NCBI GenBank assembly: GCA_036023115.1
Contig: JAYKKT010000090.1
Span: 29,641,501-29,705,500, forward strand
Direction of reading: 5' to 3'
Source: Brasenia schreberi
Lineage: Eukaryota; Streptophyta; Magnoliopsida; Nymphaeales; Cabombaceae
Length of the DNA stretch: 64,000 nucleotides
Shown here: one piece after another, positions 1 through 16,865 of the stretch
Layout: each line of letters opens with the position of its first letter
How positions within the stretch are numbered: position 1 is the first letter of the stretch
Program-made: the position numbers and the translations under genes
The notes under the pieces: model-generated
What the model was told of the DNA's origin: nothing
What the model saw: only the letters and a program-made list of their open reading frames with translations
Database searches by the model: none

Positions 1-566
1 GAGTAACAGTCAATAGATCGAGATTTCGAGCCTGTGTATCGATCTGTCAAAAAAAGTTTGGTATTCAGTCTTGTGTATCGATCTGTATCATACGATAAAA
101 GGTGTATCAGTCCCACATTATACTCTTGTCTTAGGTGTGTAATCGTAACTTTTCTTTTACTTTTTATTTCTTTGAAAAAGAACACTGTACGTATTCATAT
201 GTTGAGCTTTTACAACTACGAAATGTGTATTGATACTTGTTTTATTTGGCAGGCTCTACTAATTCCCTCAATTTCCTCTATTTTTTATTTCCAACTTGTA
301 TTAAGTTACCTGTTCGATTCACAAAAGTTGAAATGGATTCCACCTCGCTCCTCATTTTGGTACGAAGAAAATGGCAAGATCGATTCGATGTTTATTGGGT
401 TGCCGGACCTAGACGTGATGTGCAGCGTGTCAAGAACTCTAACCCTCGTTTTAAAAAAAACGGATAAGACTCAAGTGACAAACATGAATTTTTGAGAATC
501 TGATTAGTGTATCCCAACACTGATGATACTACGCGCTCGAGAAAGTAATGCATTATTTTTAAAAAG
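1..566. other. No gene recognised; short direct repeat
   Basis: I find no convincing gene here. The open frames have no recognisable domain and look like chance. A 15-base sequence (TGTGTATCGATCTGT) occurs at 33-47 and again at 72-86, and the second copy is followed by ATCATACGATA. This resembles the GTATCG/CGATAC-rich block at 19.25-19.5 kb, so the left edge may be the end of a related repeat. Confidence 0.4.
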
Positions 567-1240
<674 letters not shown>

Positions 1241-2830
1241 CATGTGTCTTCGATTTTCAGTGTTAACACCAATCTATATCTAATTTACATAATTCCTAAT
1301 ACTTTGTTATCAACGGAAGTTATATTACGAAACTTAATTTAATTTCAGTGGGCCTAAGACCATCATACGCAAAGCTTAGTCCTGAATCTATAAACTTAAG
1401 CTTTCAGTTCTTTTAGGTTGATGATATTTCTTGCATGTTTGCCTTTCTTTGCTTTAAGATTCTCTCCTTTTTGTGCTTTATTTAGCATTGGGAAATTGGT
1501 TGGTCCTTACCAGTTTGGTAAATGTAGAGTTAAACCACAAAGAGCAATAGCTCATTGCGAGGTGGTCGAGTCACAAGTTGAACAACATGATTAAACGTCA
1601 GGAGAGAGCGTGAAGAGGTTTATCCCGATAGTGGGCCGACCTGGCTCGAACCGGATTAGGTGGGTTCTTTGTGAGCTTCCGGATGCCAGTGGTTTAGACA
1701 AAAAATATATGCATTAGTTTGATTGACAAGGTGAAGTTTAGACAGAGGAATATCAGATTCACATCTACACACCCGAGTATCGAACTCCTGACCTTCAACT
1801 TATAAGATCAAAAGAAAGGTGAGAAGAATCGAAGAACGGTATTCCCAATCGTAGCCAAATTGGTATTCCTAATCCTAATGGTAAAGCATGCATTTCCTGC
1901 AGTCAAAACTCAAAAGCCATCTTAGATTATAAGGAAAAGGTCAACTACGAGAGAGAGAGAGAGGAAGGGGAGAGAGAGAGACTTATATTTTACTTAACAT
2001 AATACATGTTTTCTTTTTGAGAAGATAAACGTAAGGTTTAATTTGAGAGAAAAATTCTAGCTCTCTCAAAATTACCATCCAAGTTACTTACTGTTCAGAC
2101 TCCCCACATGATGAAACCTCCCACCCAAGGTTCCAAATCGCGTGGAAGAGTGACATAGAGGAGCTCTTCTTAATCTTCCTCTTTGTTGAGTTGATAAGAA
2201 ATATATATGTATATGTATATATATATATAGAGAGAGAGAGAGACAGAAAGAATTGCATAAACAATCTTTTTAGGACTGAATAAAACTCATCGATTCTTCT
2301 AAGTGAGGAGGAGCTATCTATTATTCCACAGGATTCAACCATAACTGTTTGTTTTGTTGCTTTTTTACCTGAATTAATTTGTGTGAGGACGACGCATTAG
2401 AGATGTACAAATTTTGTAGGGCAGGGCGAAAAGCACGGAAAAATATTCACGATGGAAGGATGATCTATGTATATCGCTTACGGATCGAATTCTTGAAGTA
2501 TATATCGCTTCTTCTTTTTTCTTTTGTTGATTTCCAATTTTCAGGTGAGGAAGACGCCTTATCTACGGTGTAAATTCGCAGATGGGCCTAATACCCACCT
2601 TGGCTCAATGAAGATACTCCACTCTCCTCAGATCAATTTTCAAAGCAACAATAAAGAAGAAACTACCGAGATTTTATGAGAATTCCTTGTCCTGAGTTTA
2701 GAAGATCGAAGAGATAATGTTTTACATATCAATAAAATCAAACCAATAAAACAGAATTAACACAAACGACCACTGCGATTACGTGAGAAGTCTAACAAAA
2801 ATCAGACATAACACTTTCAGTTGACAGATT
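1241..2830. other. Intergenic; one dispersed-repeat copy
   Basis: No gene recognised. About 1540-1830 carries a tRNA-promoter-like stretch (AGCAATAGCTCATTGCGAGG near 1543). The reverse complement of 1620-1680 (core CTAATCCGGTTCGAGCC) resembles sequences at about 10.56 and 26.1 kb, so it is a copy of a dispersed repeat. A short (TA)n(GA)n run lies at about 2202-2243. Confidence 0.4.
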
Positions 2831-3205
2831 TCACTTGGTTTCTACCACATCGACTTTGGTGGTGCAAGACAAAAGCCGGAAAAAGATTGAACTAAGCAAA
2901 TCACAACCCTGTGATGCTGTCTTCTCGGTGGTTTTCCGGCCTTTGGAAACTCTCTTCTTCATCTTCTCCATATACTTTCTTGTTTTCTCATTGATCGACT
3001 CCTTCTTTGAGAAGGTATAACTCCTCAGAAACATCTGCCGGCAAGAATAGCTATCCACAACTCTCTGGCACTCCCTTCGCCTGCCTGTCGTATTTCCTTT
3101 CGAGGTGACCGTCTTCAAAAACTCGGAGTCGGATTCCGGCCACTTGTAGAGGCTGTCATAAGTCGCCCGCACCGTCGTTGGAACATCCACGCTCATGGGA
3201 TCCAT
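2831..3205 (-). CDS. Possible small plant protein of unknown function, 124 aa
   Basis: An intronless frame encodes 124 residues beginning MDPMSV. It has a tidy modular look: an N-terminal YDSLYKWPESDSEF segment (about residues 16-29), a central SCRQMFLRSYTFSKKE stretch (about 54-69), a Lys/Arg-rich middle (about 70-95), and a Cys-containing hydrophobic tail ending near residue 118. No signal peptide or membrane span is evident. The layout resembles small, basic, stress-responsive proteins annotated as unknown in angiosperms, but I cannot name the family. The composition is not repetitive, unlike the surrounding chance frames. A TATA-like CTTATAATATG lies about 120 bases upstream on the same strand. 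Confidence 0.5.
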   Translation of the reverse strand: MDPMSVDVPTTVRATYDSLYKWPESDSEFLKTVTSKGNTTGRRRECQRVVDSYSCRQMFLRSYTFSKKESINEKTRKYMEKMKKRVSKGRKTTEKTASQGCDLLSSIFFRLLSCTTKVDVVETK

Positions 3206-3326
3206 GTCTTCTGACTGTGGAATTGTGAAAGCTATGAAGAAGAAGAGAAAAGGTGGATTTGATGATGGTGGTAGATAAAGTATTGCTTGGGAGGCTTTGA
3301 TTACAAGAAATATGTGATGTGTGGGT

Positions 3327-3337
3327 CATATTATAAG
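3327..3337 (-). promoter_or_regulatory. TATA-like motif upstream of the 124-aa ORF
   Basis: CTTATAATATG on the minus strand lies about 122 bases upstream of the start at 3205. Spacing fits a plant core promoter with a 5' leader of about 90 bases. AT-rich matches are common by chance here. Confidence 0.25.
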
Positions 3338-4039
3338 AGCCAGATGAATCAATAGCTTGACCTACTTGCTCTTTGCAATTGATCTGTGAATTCCTTTAAA
3401 TAATGATAGGCATGCTCTTCTGGTTTCCTTTTCCGAGTTTTATTGAACTGATAATGATAGATCCTCACAGGCGTCCGAGTTTTTCTATGATTCTATGCTT
3501 TATATGGATCTTGAACTGATAATGATAGGCATGGCTCGTGAGTTAACGCATGATCTCGTTGTTGTTCGGCTTGTTAGCTTGTTTCATATCCGAGCACGGA
3601 CTGATTGCGAGCCGAAATTATATGAATTTAGCATGACCTATTAGCTTCAAATATAATTTTCATTAGAAAATTTAAGCTCCTAACAACAAATTAACTCATA
3701 ATCGTTTCATATATATCGGATTCGGATCAAAGTTAGTTGTCTGGATCTAAACCACTGTACCAAATGTATGTGGTTGCCTTGACTTTCGTAAGAAACCTCG
3801 GAATAGGCAACTTTTGATCATGACATGTCACGTCCTTTTCGTTGAAATGTAGATATCAGCTAAGGTGGCCTTGTTTTATACTGTATCGTGATTAATTGGA
3901 ACAGGTCAACCTCAACTAGCAAAAAGTTATCAATTAGAACCATGGATCTGTTGGACATGTACTTAGAGTCGCCATTCAAAAGATAAATTCGCTCCCTATT
4001 TGGTTCAAGTAGAAACTTTCCTTGATGGTACTTTTACAA
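3338..4039. other. Intergenic, no gene seen
   Basis: AT-rich sequence without a coding signal. TAATGATAG, within phrases such as AACTGATAATGATAG, recurs three times between 3400 and 3530, which suggests a small local duplication. Confidence 0.35.
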
Positions 4040-4158
4040 GTGAAGTTTTTTATTCGGTTTGGTTCTATTTAAAATTGGTTTGGTTCAATTGTAAAGATCT
4101 CAAAACCAAATAAACCGAATAACCAAAAATATATTTACATATATATATATATATATAT
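4040..4158. repeat. AACCGAA/TTCGGTT-arm repeat and (AT)n left of the LINE
   Basis: TTATTCGGTTTGGTTC is followed by the opposing ACCAAATAAACCGAATAACC and then an (AT)n run, much like the block at 567-1240. The LINE begins directly after the (AT)n, so this is the left side of its insertion site. Confidence 0.5.
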
Positions 4159-7240
<3,082 letters not shown>

Positions 7241-7258
7241 TATACATATACACATATG

Positions 7259-7309
<51 letters not shown>

Positions 7310-7422
7310 TATATATTATATATATTGGTCACTCATACAATTTGGTTTGGTTTCAGTTTTCACATTTAAAAAAACTTTGGTTTATCTGTTAATTTAGATA
7401 GGTTTTGTTTTTTATCTGAATT

Positions 7423-7513
<91 letters not shown>
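7241..7513. repeat. (TA)n and (CA)n(TA)n microsatellites
   Basis: A TA tract at about 7259-7324 and a (CA)n(TA)n compound tract at about 7427-7513 flank a short segment containing TTTGGTTTGGTTTCAGTTTT, which recalls the TTCGGTT-type arms. No coding content. Confidence 0.85.
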
Positions 7514-8892
<1,379 letters not shown>

Positions 8893-10554
8893 TTTGTTTA
8901 TTTCTTGATAAAGAGGACTAGACGATCATGATGTATGTGTGAGAGAGACTTGAAGCTTAGTGGTGCTTTCTTGCTTCAATCATATCTTTCGAAATTGTTG
9001 AACTTTTAAAAGATATAACGCAAAACCTGGTATCAAGTTGCAGTTCGCTATTACGTTTCATTTTAAGCTTTTAAATTGATGTTACAAAGGATGTGGTTAA
9101 CTTAAACGTTGCGTTTAACAAGAGCACGTTTAAATTATAATTGTTAAGGGACAGAGAGAGAGAGAGAGAATTGCCTCGGGTAGAGGTTAAACGAGCACTC
9201 ATGGTTAATGCTATGCGCGCAAGATTATGCCTGGCATACAGTTTCCTTTAGTTATCAATTACGAAAAGAAAGCGTCTCCAATATGAATTACTTTATGGGG
9301 AAAACTTCGTAAAAGTAGCTGGTGGTTTAGCCATTTTTTTTGCTCCTTCTAGTTCTTAGATTACCCAACTGAAACCAGGATCTTCATGACACCATACCCG
9401 GAACCAGGATCTGAATAAAAAAAAATCTCGTGGATCTGGATCAAGATCCGATCCATGGAATCACACAGTAAATCCATATCAAACTTAAATGGTTTTTATC
9501 TCAACATGATCCTCACATACATAATGGCAGACAAGATTGGAAAAGTAAATACTGTCTCAAAGGTGGACGAATGCTAAAGTTAAGCAATAGTAACACCTAT
9601 CCCACTTTCTGCTCAACCATTTACTGTACATCCAAAAGGAAGAAACTTAGATATATATGTAGAAAAATGCTTGTCCAAATTACGTACAAAATATGTATCA
9701 AGCTTGATCACTATATCAGTGCTTTAATACCTTCAGTTTTTCCTTCCCATGAATACATGATTAACTTACATTTACAAGCTTGATCGCGCACACAAGCAAC
9801 TCGGTCGAGTATTGGTAACCGAAGCTCGACTTGCTAACATGACAAGCTTGAGTTGAGCTCGATGAGGCCAAGACGAGCTCGAGTTATTGTGAAGGCAATC
9901 TCAAGTACTTCGCCGGCAACTCAAACCTCTTGTACCATATTTAGTTAGAGATGTGAAACTTTGATGCAAAGTGTGAGAAACTAGATAATAACATTTTAAA
10001 AGGAACATAATAATCTTACTCTTTTGGAGCCAACATAAGACAAGGTTGAGCATAATTAATGGTGAAGAATCCATGTCCCCAATGAACAATAGCTCAACTG
10101 GTTAGGGGGTCGACACACAACTCGTAGTTCGTGATTCGACACCCGGAGGCATTTCTATCTTGCCTTGACCAAAGCAAGGAACGCTTCATCTTGGTTTATG
10201 TTAAGTGAAGTTGTTAACTTTACATAAAATCTTTTTCATGAAGTGAAAATACAAGTATCTCAATTTATTGAATACATGAACATGTCATGATTCCTTGCTT
10301 CCAGTAAAATTATTGAACTCATCTCACGAGTTCAATTCAACATGTTGAGCTGAAAGCAATGCCACATCTTGTGTCTTTGACCCGAGATGAAAGTCTGTGT
10401 TTCGTGTCCACATGAAAAATAGGAAGACACCAACTAGAAAACCTTGAGGTTTTGAACGTTTTGGGTCTACATGTGGACCTGAGATCCGTACACGATACTT
10501 TCAGGTTGATAACTTTTTTTTTGGGTTTAAATCATGGGTAACTGAAACATCGAG
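8893..10554. other. Intergenic; SINE-like stretch near 10.1 kb
   Basis: No gene recognised. At 10086-10140 TAGCTCAACTGGTTAGGGGG resembles a Pol III A box, and GTTCGTGATTCGACACCC follows as a B-box-like motif, so a tRNA-derived SINE fragment is likely. A (GA)n run lies near 9152-9168. Confidence 0.35.
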
Positions 10555-10690
10555 GACGACGAGGAGAGGACCCCAACTAATCCGGTTCAAACCAGGTTGC
10601 CCGCTATGGGGTGAAGCTCTTCCGATGCGGATTTTCTCCATTCACAGGACTCGAACAAGAGATCTCACACATAAATTTTATATCAATATC
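10555..10690 (-). repeat. Copy of the CTAATCCGG repeat
   Basis: CAACTAATCCGGTTCAAACC followed by CAGGACTCGAACAAGAGATC. The same order of words appears at about 26.1 kb (GACTAATCCGG, then CAAGACTCGAACTTGATACC), and a reversed partial copy lies at 1620-1680. The tRNA B-box-like ACTCGAAC word suggests a SINE-like origin. Confidence 0.45.
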
Positions 10691-11794
10691 ATATATTGAC
10701 CCCAATCAGGTGCTTACTGATATTGTTTAGTCTGATCATAGGTCCAGACCGCCCACACTGGAACGTGAAACCAGATCCTCAAGACTTGGATCCCGTTCCA
10801 CAAGGACCTGCTCAAACCAAATCCCCCGCTAGGCAAGTTTTAGTGACAAAAATAGGGCAGGCAAAATCTTTCAAGAAATTCAAAATTCTGAATATTTAGC
10901 AATTTAAGCTGAAAACTGACTAACTAAATATTTAAAAAGAAAATCGCACTAACAAAATATTTTTTTAATAAAGTACAATAAACCCATGAAATAGCACCTT
11001 AAATATTGGTCAATGTTATTCATATAATTTTTCTTTTTTTAACTGCCATTTTTTCTAAGAAAAACAAAGGAACAAAGTTGCAGGAGTGGAACCCTGGAGC
11101 CCACACTCAGTCATTGACACTGAGCATTCAAAAGTGGCCATTGTGTCCCATCTTTTTGGAAAATGAGAAGTCATAAAGTTAGTCAAAGTTCGATCCAAAG
11201 ATCCAAACCCGAACTATATTTGGGTTTAGCTTTCGTTTTGAACTACACCGTACGAGAAATGATCAAACAAAGCAAGGGATTTTCTTTACCTGTTTGACAC
11301 GATGTGTTATCTGCCTGCACCCAGTAATATATGCCGGGTATGCTTCAATCGCGAGTTTAATAACACGAAAGCTATTTGACAAGTAGAATCCATTTTTTTT
11401 TTCTGGTAAAATGGGGAGCCCAAAACCAGATGCACAACCCAGGGGTATCGAACTGACAACCTTCAACTTGTTATTGCTCGGTGTGCTCCATGCGAGGTAT
11501 TATTTTGGTTGATAAATTGGATTGAAGCCCAACAACAAAGGAAATTATGAGACACAGAAACTGGATAAAGCATAACCGCTAGTAAAATCGTATATTGTAA
11601 TTGGTTCATGAGAGTTTTGGGCATACATAAAAATGTGAACGTCAAGTCGCAGAGCTTAAGAGCGAGTCAATGCAGACACATGTTTCCCTTTCTAAATTTA
11701 TTGAACCAATTGGGATTTCAAATCATTTGAAAGTGTTATGATTGGAAATCAATGCTTTAAATCACTGCTCTCATTGGTCATGACAGCTATATTT

Positions 11795-11850
<56 letters not shown>

Positions 11851-12051
11851 ACATGACATATGCTAGCACAGTTAAATGCTAGTATATCAAAATAAATTTC
11901 AACAATCTATCTTAGGTGATTAGGTGATTGATAATTGAAATCTGAATTGAAAAAACAAAAAGGGTCTATGGAAGGTATATATATACATGATGATTAAGAT
12001 CTTTTTGAATATCTTAGTATGTAAATATACTAATATATATTAGGTTTTCTT
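10691..12051. other. Intergenic; (TA)n(GA)n tract and MITE-like copy
   Basis: No gene recognised. Near 11395-11470 CAGGGGTATCGAACTGACAAC is B-box-like on the minus strand. (TA)n(GA)n lies at about 11792-11850, followed by GAACATGACATATGCTAGCAC. That sequence matches the left end of the MITE at 57494 and a copy near 58190. Confidence 0.45.
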
Positions 12052-12218
12052 TCTATATATATATAGAGAGTGATTGGATACTGACATTATTACTTATGTA
12101 TGATTAGAATTTTTTTGGAGCATGAGTATAATAATACTATTCTTAATCTTTTTCTAAAAACTTTAAAACTTTTTCAATGCATGAACATAAGTAGGCACGT
12201 CAAAAGTGTGCAGGATTG

Positions 12219-12314
<96 letters not shown>
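12052..12314. repeat. Microsatellite-bounded element copy
   Basis: The segment opens TATATATATAGAGAGTGATTGG and closes with (CT)n(TA)n at about 12219-12314, so its ends are inverted dinucleotide tracts. The interior has GGAGCATGAGTATAATAATA and a TTTCTAAAAACTTTAAAAC stretch. It is related in order to segments near 27375-27515, 34735-34920 and 42400-42560. Confidence 0.5.
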
Positions 12315-12316
<2 letters not shown>

Positions 12317-12989
12317 TGAAAACTGTGATTAGAACTCGTAAGTTTCGCACAGTTTAGGAATCAGGGAGTGAAGCAAAGAGACCTATTATTTGGTTCTATA
12401 GGATTCAAAGAATTACCTGGCGGTTTCAAACTGACTGTCCTGGTTCCATCAAAACTTGAACAATACCGGCTCCCTTTTGGGTTTGGTTTCACCGGCTCCT
12501 GTTCAGTTTCTTTTGAAAAACAAGGGGAAACTTTGAGATCAGAAAAAAAATACTCAGAACTAGCAGTTCTGGTTCTGGTTCCAATTCCACAGGCGGTTCA
12601 CACCCAGTCATCAGAACAGGGCAGCCTTTGTTCTTATTGAACCACACTGAATAAGAACAACCCGATGACAATAGTCTTAGACCTTATTTCTATCTTAATG
12701 AAGGAGGTGGAGTGTGTTTAAATATTCAGCCTCTTCAACGAAAGCTGTAGTGTTGCCAAAGCCGGGCCCAATTTCCTTCCGCGAAAACGACTCTCAGTCA
12801 AACTCTACCTAGTTAAAGCAATTTGGTTCACATGAGAAAGTTCTCTGGAAGCTTCCTCCCTCGATCTTTTGAATTTCGAATTGGAATTTTTTCTAACACC
12901 ACCTCAACTTTTTAAAATTCTCTATTCAGACTTTTACCCAAAATAATTCTCATTCCGACTTATTTTTTCTTTTCTTTTTTGTTTACCAA
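12315..12989. other. Intergenic; GGTTC/CCGG-rich decayed repeat
   Basis: Contains many GGTTCTGGTTCC, ACCGGCTCC and CCTGGCGG words at about 12390-12660. I see no gene; the open frames here are built from these words. Confidence 0.35.
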
Positions 12990-13006
12990 CACATGATTTT
13001 TTTTTT

Positions 13007-13215
13007 TGGATGAAAGCCACTTGTATTTTGATGACAGATTTTAGATAAGATGCATGCCTCACCTCACCCTAAAGTAGGTATGCTATTGAGATTTTTGGGA
13101 TGAAAACCACTTGTATTTTAACATATTTTAGATAAGATGCATGCCTCACCTCGCTCTAAAGTAGGTTTAAGGTTTTTGGAATGAAAGCCACTTCTATTTT
13201 GACATATTTTTTAAT
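13007..13215. repeat. Three-copy tandem repeat
   Basis: Copy 1 (13007-13079) and copy 2 (13099-13168) share GATGAAARCCACTTGTATTT, then TTTTAGATAAGATGCATGCC and CTAAAGTAGGT. A third, partial copy starts at about 13178 (GGAATGAAAGCCACTTCTAT). Period is about 80-92 bases. Confidence 0.85.
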
Positions 13216-14280
13216 AATCCGGTCTGATGCTTATTGAAGTTAAACCTCGATCCAGTTTGAGGATTATAAAAACTGGTTCTGGTTACATTTTCTGACGTCG
13301 ACCTTGGATCCAGCACGGGCATTAATTAAATCCAAATGCCTTTGCACGGAACTTTTACAAATTGTTTGCCTCTGGATCTCATCTGGTCTACGGATCGGAG
13401 TCGTTCATCCAGATCCAAACAGATCCTGCATGTGGGCGTTACCTAATTCTTGACCAAACCAGAGGGATATTGATTTTAGCATTATCATTTTCTGGTACTG
13501 GATCTGGAGAATGGAGCTTTAAATTATTTTGTCATATGACGTATGACAGATCTACGTAGAGTTTTGATCCCTGCCATACGTGTCTTTATCCGACTTGAAT
13601 ACAATGATATCCAATCTAGACGGTGTGGACGGTCAGGATGTGTCTGGTTGAGTGTAGGACGCAATCATCCATCCTATTTGGTGAGAACGGCGTCGTTGGC
13701 TATTTTCTCAACCGCACATTCTGTGCATATTCCTTCCTTAGCTGAAACTCAGCAACTCTGGTTATGAACAAATATCCGATTATGAATGTAAATACCCGAA
13801 TTGTTAGGTTTGGTAAAGTAACGGAATCCGACCCATTTCCAAACACTGCCGACCAGTCAGAGAGAGAGAGAACCCTTTGTTTTCGTGATCACAAAGGCAA
13901 CCTTATTTGCTTAAACACATCACCGTTATGAACAAATATCGTTTTGCAAAAAGCAGTCCCAACTGTTGGTTATTGACATAAGAGGCCTTACGTCTTCATA
14001 TATTACTTATAGGATTTGCAAGGCTGTCCAATTTAAGATAGGTGATCCTTTGGCCTCTTTTATAGGTCCTTTATGCAAAATAATAATAAGATCATCATGC
14101 AAAAGCAATAAATGGGAGAACATTATGCTCATTTCTTGTTTTTAATGATAATCAGGTTTTTAAAGTTGCAAGCATTGCTTCTTATGTGTTTTACATTATG
14201 GTCTCCGTTTAATGAGCTACTTTGCGAAAAGAATATCGCAAAATGAAGATTAAGATCGGAGTCATCTTGTTACTCGCATG
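13216..14280. other. Intergenic, no gene seen
   Basis: Degenerate GGATCCAGATCC-type words at about 13210-13520, then sequence without a recognisable coding or repeat signal. A short (GA)n lies near 13859. Confidence 0.3.
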
Positions 14281-14345
14281 ACCACAACAACAAACAAGCC
14301 TCATCCTACGGCTCGGCAGGTGGTGTTCCGTGGAAGTCCTTCATT
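14281..14345 (-). mobile_element. Possible RTE/SINE 3'-tail fragment
   Basis: CCACAACAACAAACAAGCCTCATCC reads on the minus strand as GGATGAGGC followed by TTGTTTGTTG. This resembles the GGCTT-(TTG)n tail of plant RTE elements, including the one ending at 6882. Only the tail is recognisable. Confidence 0.3.
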
Positions 14346-14819
14346 CAGGCCTAATGCTTCTTTGAAGTCCAAGGAAACCCAACCTCTCAACCTCTCTGCT
14401 TGTTTTTTGTAGAGTATTCATAATATAGTTTCTGTAATTTTTTACATCTTCATTTACTTCATCTAGTTGTCTCTTTGCATGTTTAAATCATCTTAAATAT
14501 GTTTCTTTTATTTTTTTTTATTGAGAATGAAACTTAAATGAATTCTAGGTAAATCAGTGAAGCTATTAAATTAGGTATATCAACTGCATTTGATATAAAT
14601 TAGTCAACACAAAGTTGCTCGTCTAATTAACAAGTACTACTCCAACAAAATACAATTGCAAAATTGAAACTCATGTAACCACTAATCTTAAAATGTTACA
14701 GTTTAACACCTTTTCTACGAATGGTTGATAGTCTGGGAGTATTTTGAAAATGCCAATTAACAAATACAGTAAGTCTAAAACCTCTCCATAGGACGGAATT
14801 GAGAAAAGGAAAAGTAAAA

Positions 14820-14955
14820 ACCTAGAAAGAGAGAAAAGGAACACCGTTGCTTTCTTACTCTTCTCTCCGTCCTGGTTTACTCTTCTCTCTCTCTCTCTCT
14901 CTTACAGAGCTAGGGCAAGTCGACTAAGGCTCCGACCCGGGTTCCGGTCATCCGT
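14820..14955 (+). promoter_or_regulatory. CT-rich leader of the Ca2+-ATPase gene
   Basis: A pyrimidine-rich stretch (CTCTTCTCTCCGTCC, then (TC)n at about 14884-14902) precedes the ATG at 14956. CT-rich 5' leaders are common in plant genes. No clear TATA box is visible. Confidence 0.4.
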
Positions 14956-16371
14956 ATGGGGAAAGGCGGGCAGGACGAAGGGAGGGATGACCTGCCGCGG
15001 CCTATCGAAGGCCACCGGCGGGACTCTTTTCCGGCGTGGGCGAGGGACGAGAACCAATGCCAGGAGCACTACAAGGTGAACGCGGAGCTAGGGCTCTCCT
15101 GGGAGGAAGCCGACCGTCGCAGGACGATCTACGGATCGAACGAGCTCGAGAAACACGAGGGACCGTCGATCTGGCGGTTGGTTCTCGATCAGTTTAGCGA
15201 CACGCTGGTTCGCATTCTCCTCGTCGCCGCCGTAGTCTCCTTCATTCTGGCGTGGTGCGATGGTGACGAGGGAGGCGAGATGCAGATCACGGCTTTCGTT
15301 GAGCCGCTCGTCATCTTCCTGATCTTGATCGTGAATGCGATCGTAGGCGTGTGGCAGGAAAACAACGCTGAGAAGGCGCTAGAGGCCCTCAAGGAGATCC
15401 AGTCGGAAACCGCCATGGCGAAGCGTGACGGATCGTTCATTCCGAACCTCCCGGCTCGCGATCTTGTCCCCGGCGACATCGTCGAGCTTCGCGTCGGCGA
15501 TAAGGTCCCAGCGGACATGCGGATCCTGCAATTGATCAGCTCGACCGTGCGGGTCGAGCAAGGATCGCTCACCGGTGAGAGCGAGGCCGTCAACAAGACG
15601 CACCACGCCGTCGACGAGGATGCGGACATCCAGGGCAAGGAATGCATGGTACTCGCCGGCACTACCGTTGTTAACGGGTGCTGCATCTGTGTTGTGACTC
15701 AGACGGGAATGAACACGGAGATCGGAAAGGTTCACTCTCAGATCCACGAGGCGTCGGAGAGTGAGGAGGACACACCGCTCAAGAAGAAGCTCAATGAGTT
15801 CGGCGAGGCGCTCACGGCCATAATCGGCGTCATTTGCGCGCTCGTTTGGCTCATCAATGTGAAGTACTTCTTCACCTGGGAGTACGTTAATGGATGGCCT
15901 GCAAATTTCAAGTTCTCGTTTGAGAAGTGCACGTATTACTTCGAGATTGCTGTGGCGCTCGCAGTTGCGGCAATCCCGGAGGGCCTGCCCGCCGTTATCA
16001 CGACGTGTCTCGCCCTTGGAACGCGAAAGATGGCGCAGAAAAACGCCCTTGTGAGGAAGCTGCCGAGCGTTGAGACTCTCGGATGCACGACTGTAATATG
16101 CTCGGATAAAACTGGAACTTTGACGACGAACCAGAACTCCGCCGCCAAATTGGTGGCGATGGGACACGTTCCTGGTTCGATCAGGACGTTCAAGGTCGAA
16201 GGAACCACGTATGATCTTTCGGATGGGGGGATTCAGGGATGGAACAATGACGAAATGGACTCGAATCTTCAGATGATTGCAAAGATTGCTGCTCTCTGCA
16301 ACGATGCCGGGATCGTGAAAACGGGTAATCAGTTCTCTGCCAACGGTATGCCCACGGAGGCAGCTCTGAAG
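14956..16371 (+). CDS. ECA pump exon 1: N-terminus, TM1-4, A domain, phosphorylation site
   Basis: This exon encodes 472 residues starting [10 protein letters not shown], the start expected for ECA proteins, and ends with an AAG|GTGAGA donor. It contains the cation-ATPase N-terminal region (about 30-80), TM1 (about 83-100), TM2 (about 112-133), the actuator TGES motif (206-209), TM3 (about 286-305) and TM4 with the Ca2+-site PEGL motif (341-344). The phosphorylated aspartate is D384 in DKTGT. The residues just after this motif read [10 protein letters not shown], where I would expect a TTNQMxxxKL-type sequence: an unusual local change. The exon is much richer in G and C than its surroundings. 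Confidence 0.92.
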
Positions 16372-16472
16372 GTGAGAATGCCTGTCTTCTAATAAGTGAT
16401 TCTTATGCTTTCCTACAAGAAATTGCGATATGCTTGACTATCTTTCTCCTACTTTGCTAATGTGTGTTTCAG

Positions 16473-16865
16473 GTTCTTGCGGAGAAAATGGGGCTTCCTC
16501 CAGGGGTTAACCGAGTTACTTCTTTCCGAAACAATTCGCGTTTGGACTCGGCTGAAGTGATATTAGGTGGGCTCCGGTAAAATGCGGATGAATTGCACTC
16601 ATTAATGTTCTTCTATGGGCGGGATTATAGTCGATTTTGTTATGTTATGGCTGACTTTTCACTTCACCTTCAAAAACATGATTGTTCTATATGTTGTGAA
16701 CACTTCTTGGATTAATGATGATGTGATTCGTTTATCTGGTTAGGTTGCTGCAAGTGGTGGAGCCTAGAAGAAAATAGGATTGCAACCCTTGAGTTTGACA
16801 GGATGCGCAAGTCGATGGGAGTCATTGTTAAATCAAGATCAGGAAAGAACTCTTTATTAGTGAAG
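16473..16865 (+). CDS. ECA pump exons 2 and 3: nucleotide-binding domain
   Basis: Exon 2 (16473-16566, 94 bases) and exon 3 (16744-16865, 122 bases) together add 72 residues in frame, joined through a split Gly codon. They encode part of the nucleotide-binding domain, including [16 protein letters not shown] and the LLLVK strand whose Lys begins the KGA motif completed by exon 4. The usual bulky aromatics (CCKWW) are present. Acceptors are TTTCAG and GGTTAG; donors are GTGGGC and GTAGAT. Confidence 0.85.

Noticed and set aside
15189..16208. Long minus-strand frames opposite ECA exon 1
   Set aside because: GC-rich coding sequence often leaves open antisense frames. The plus strand has clear ATPase motifs and splice sites.
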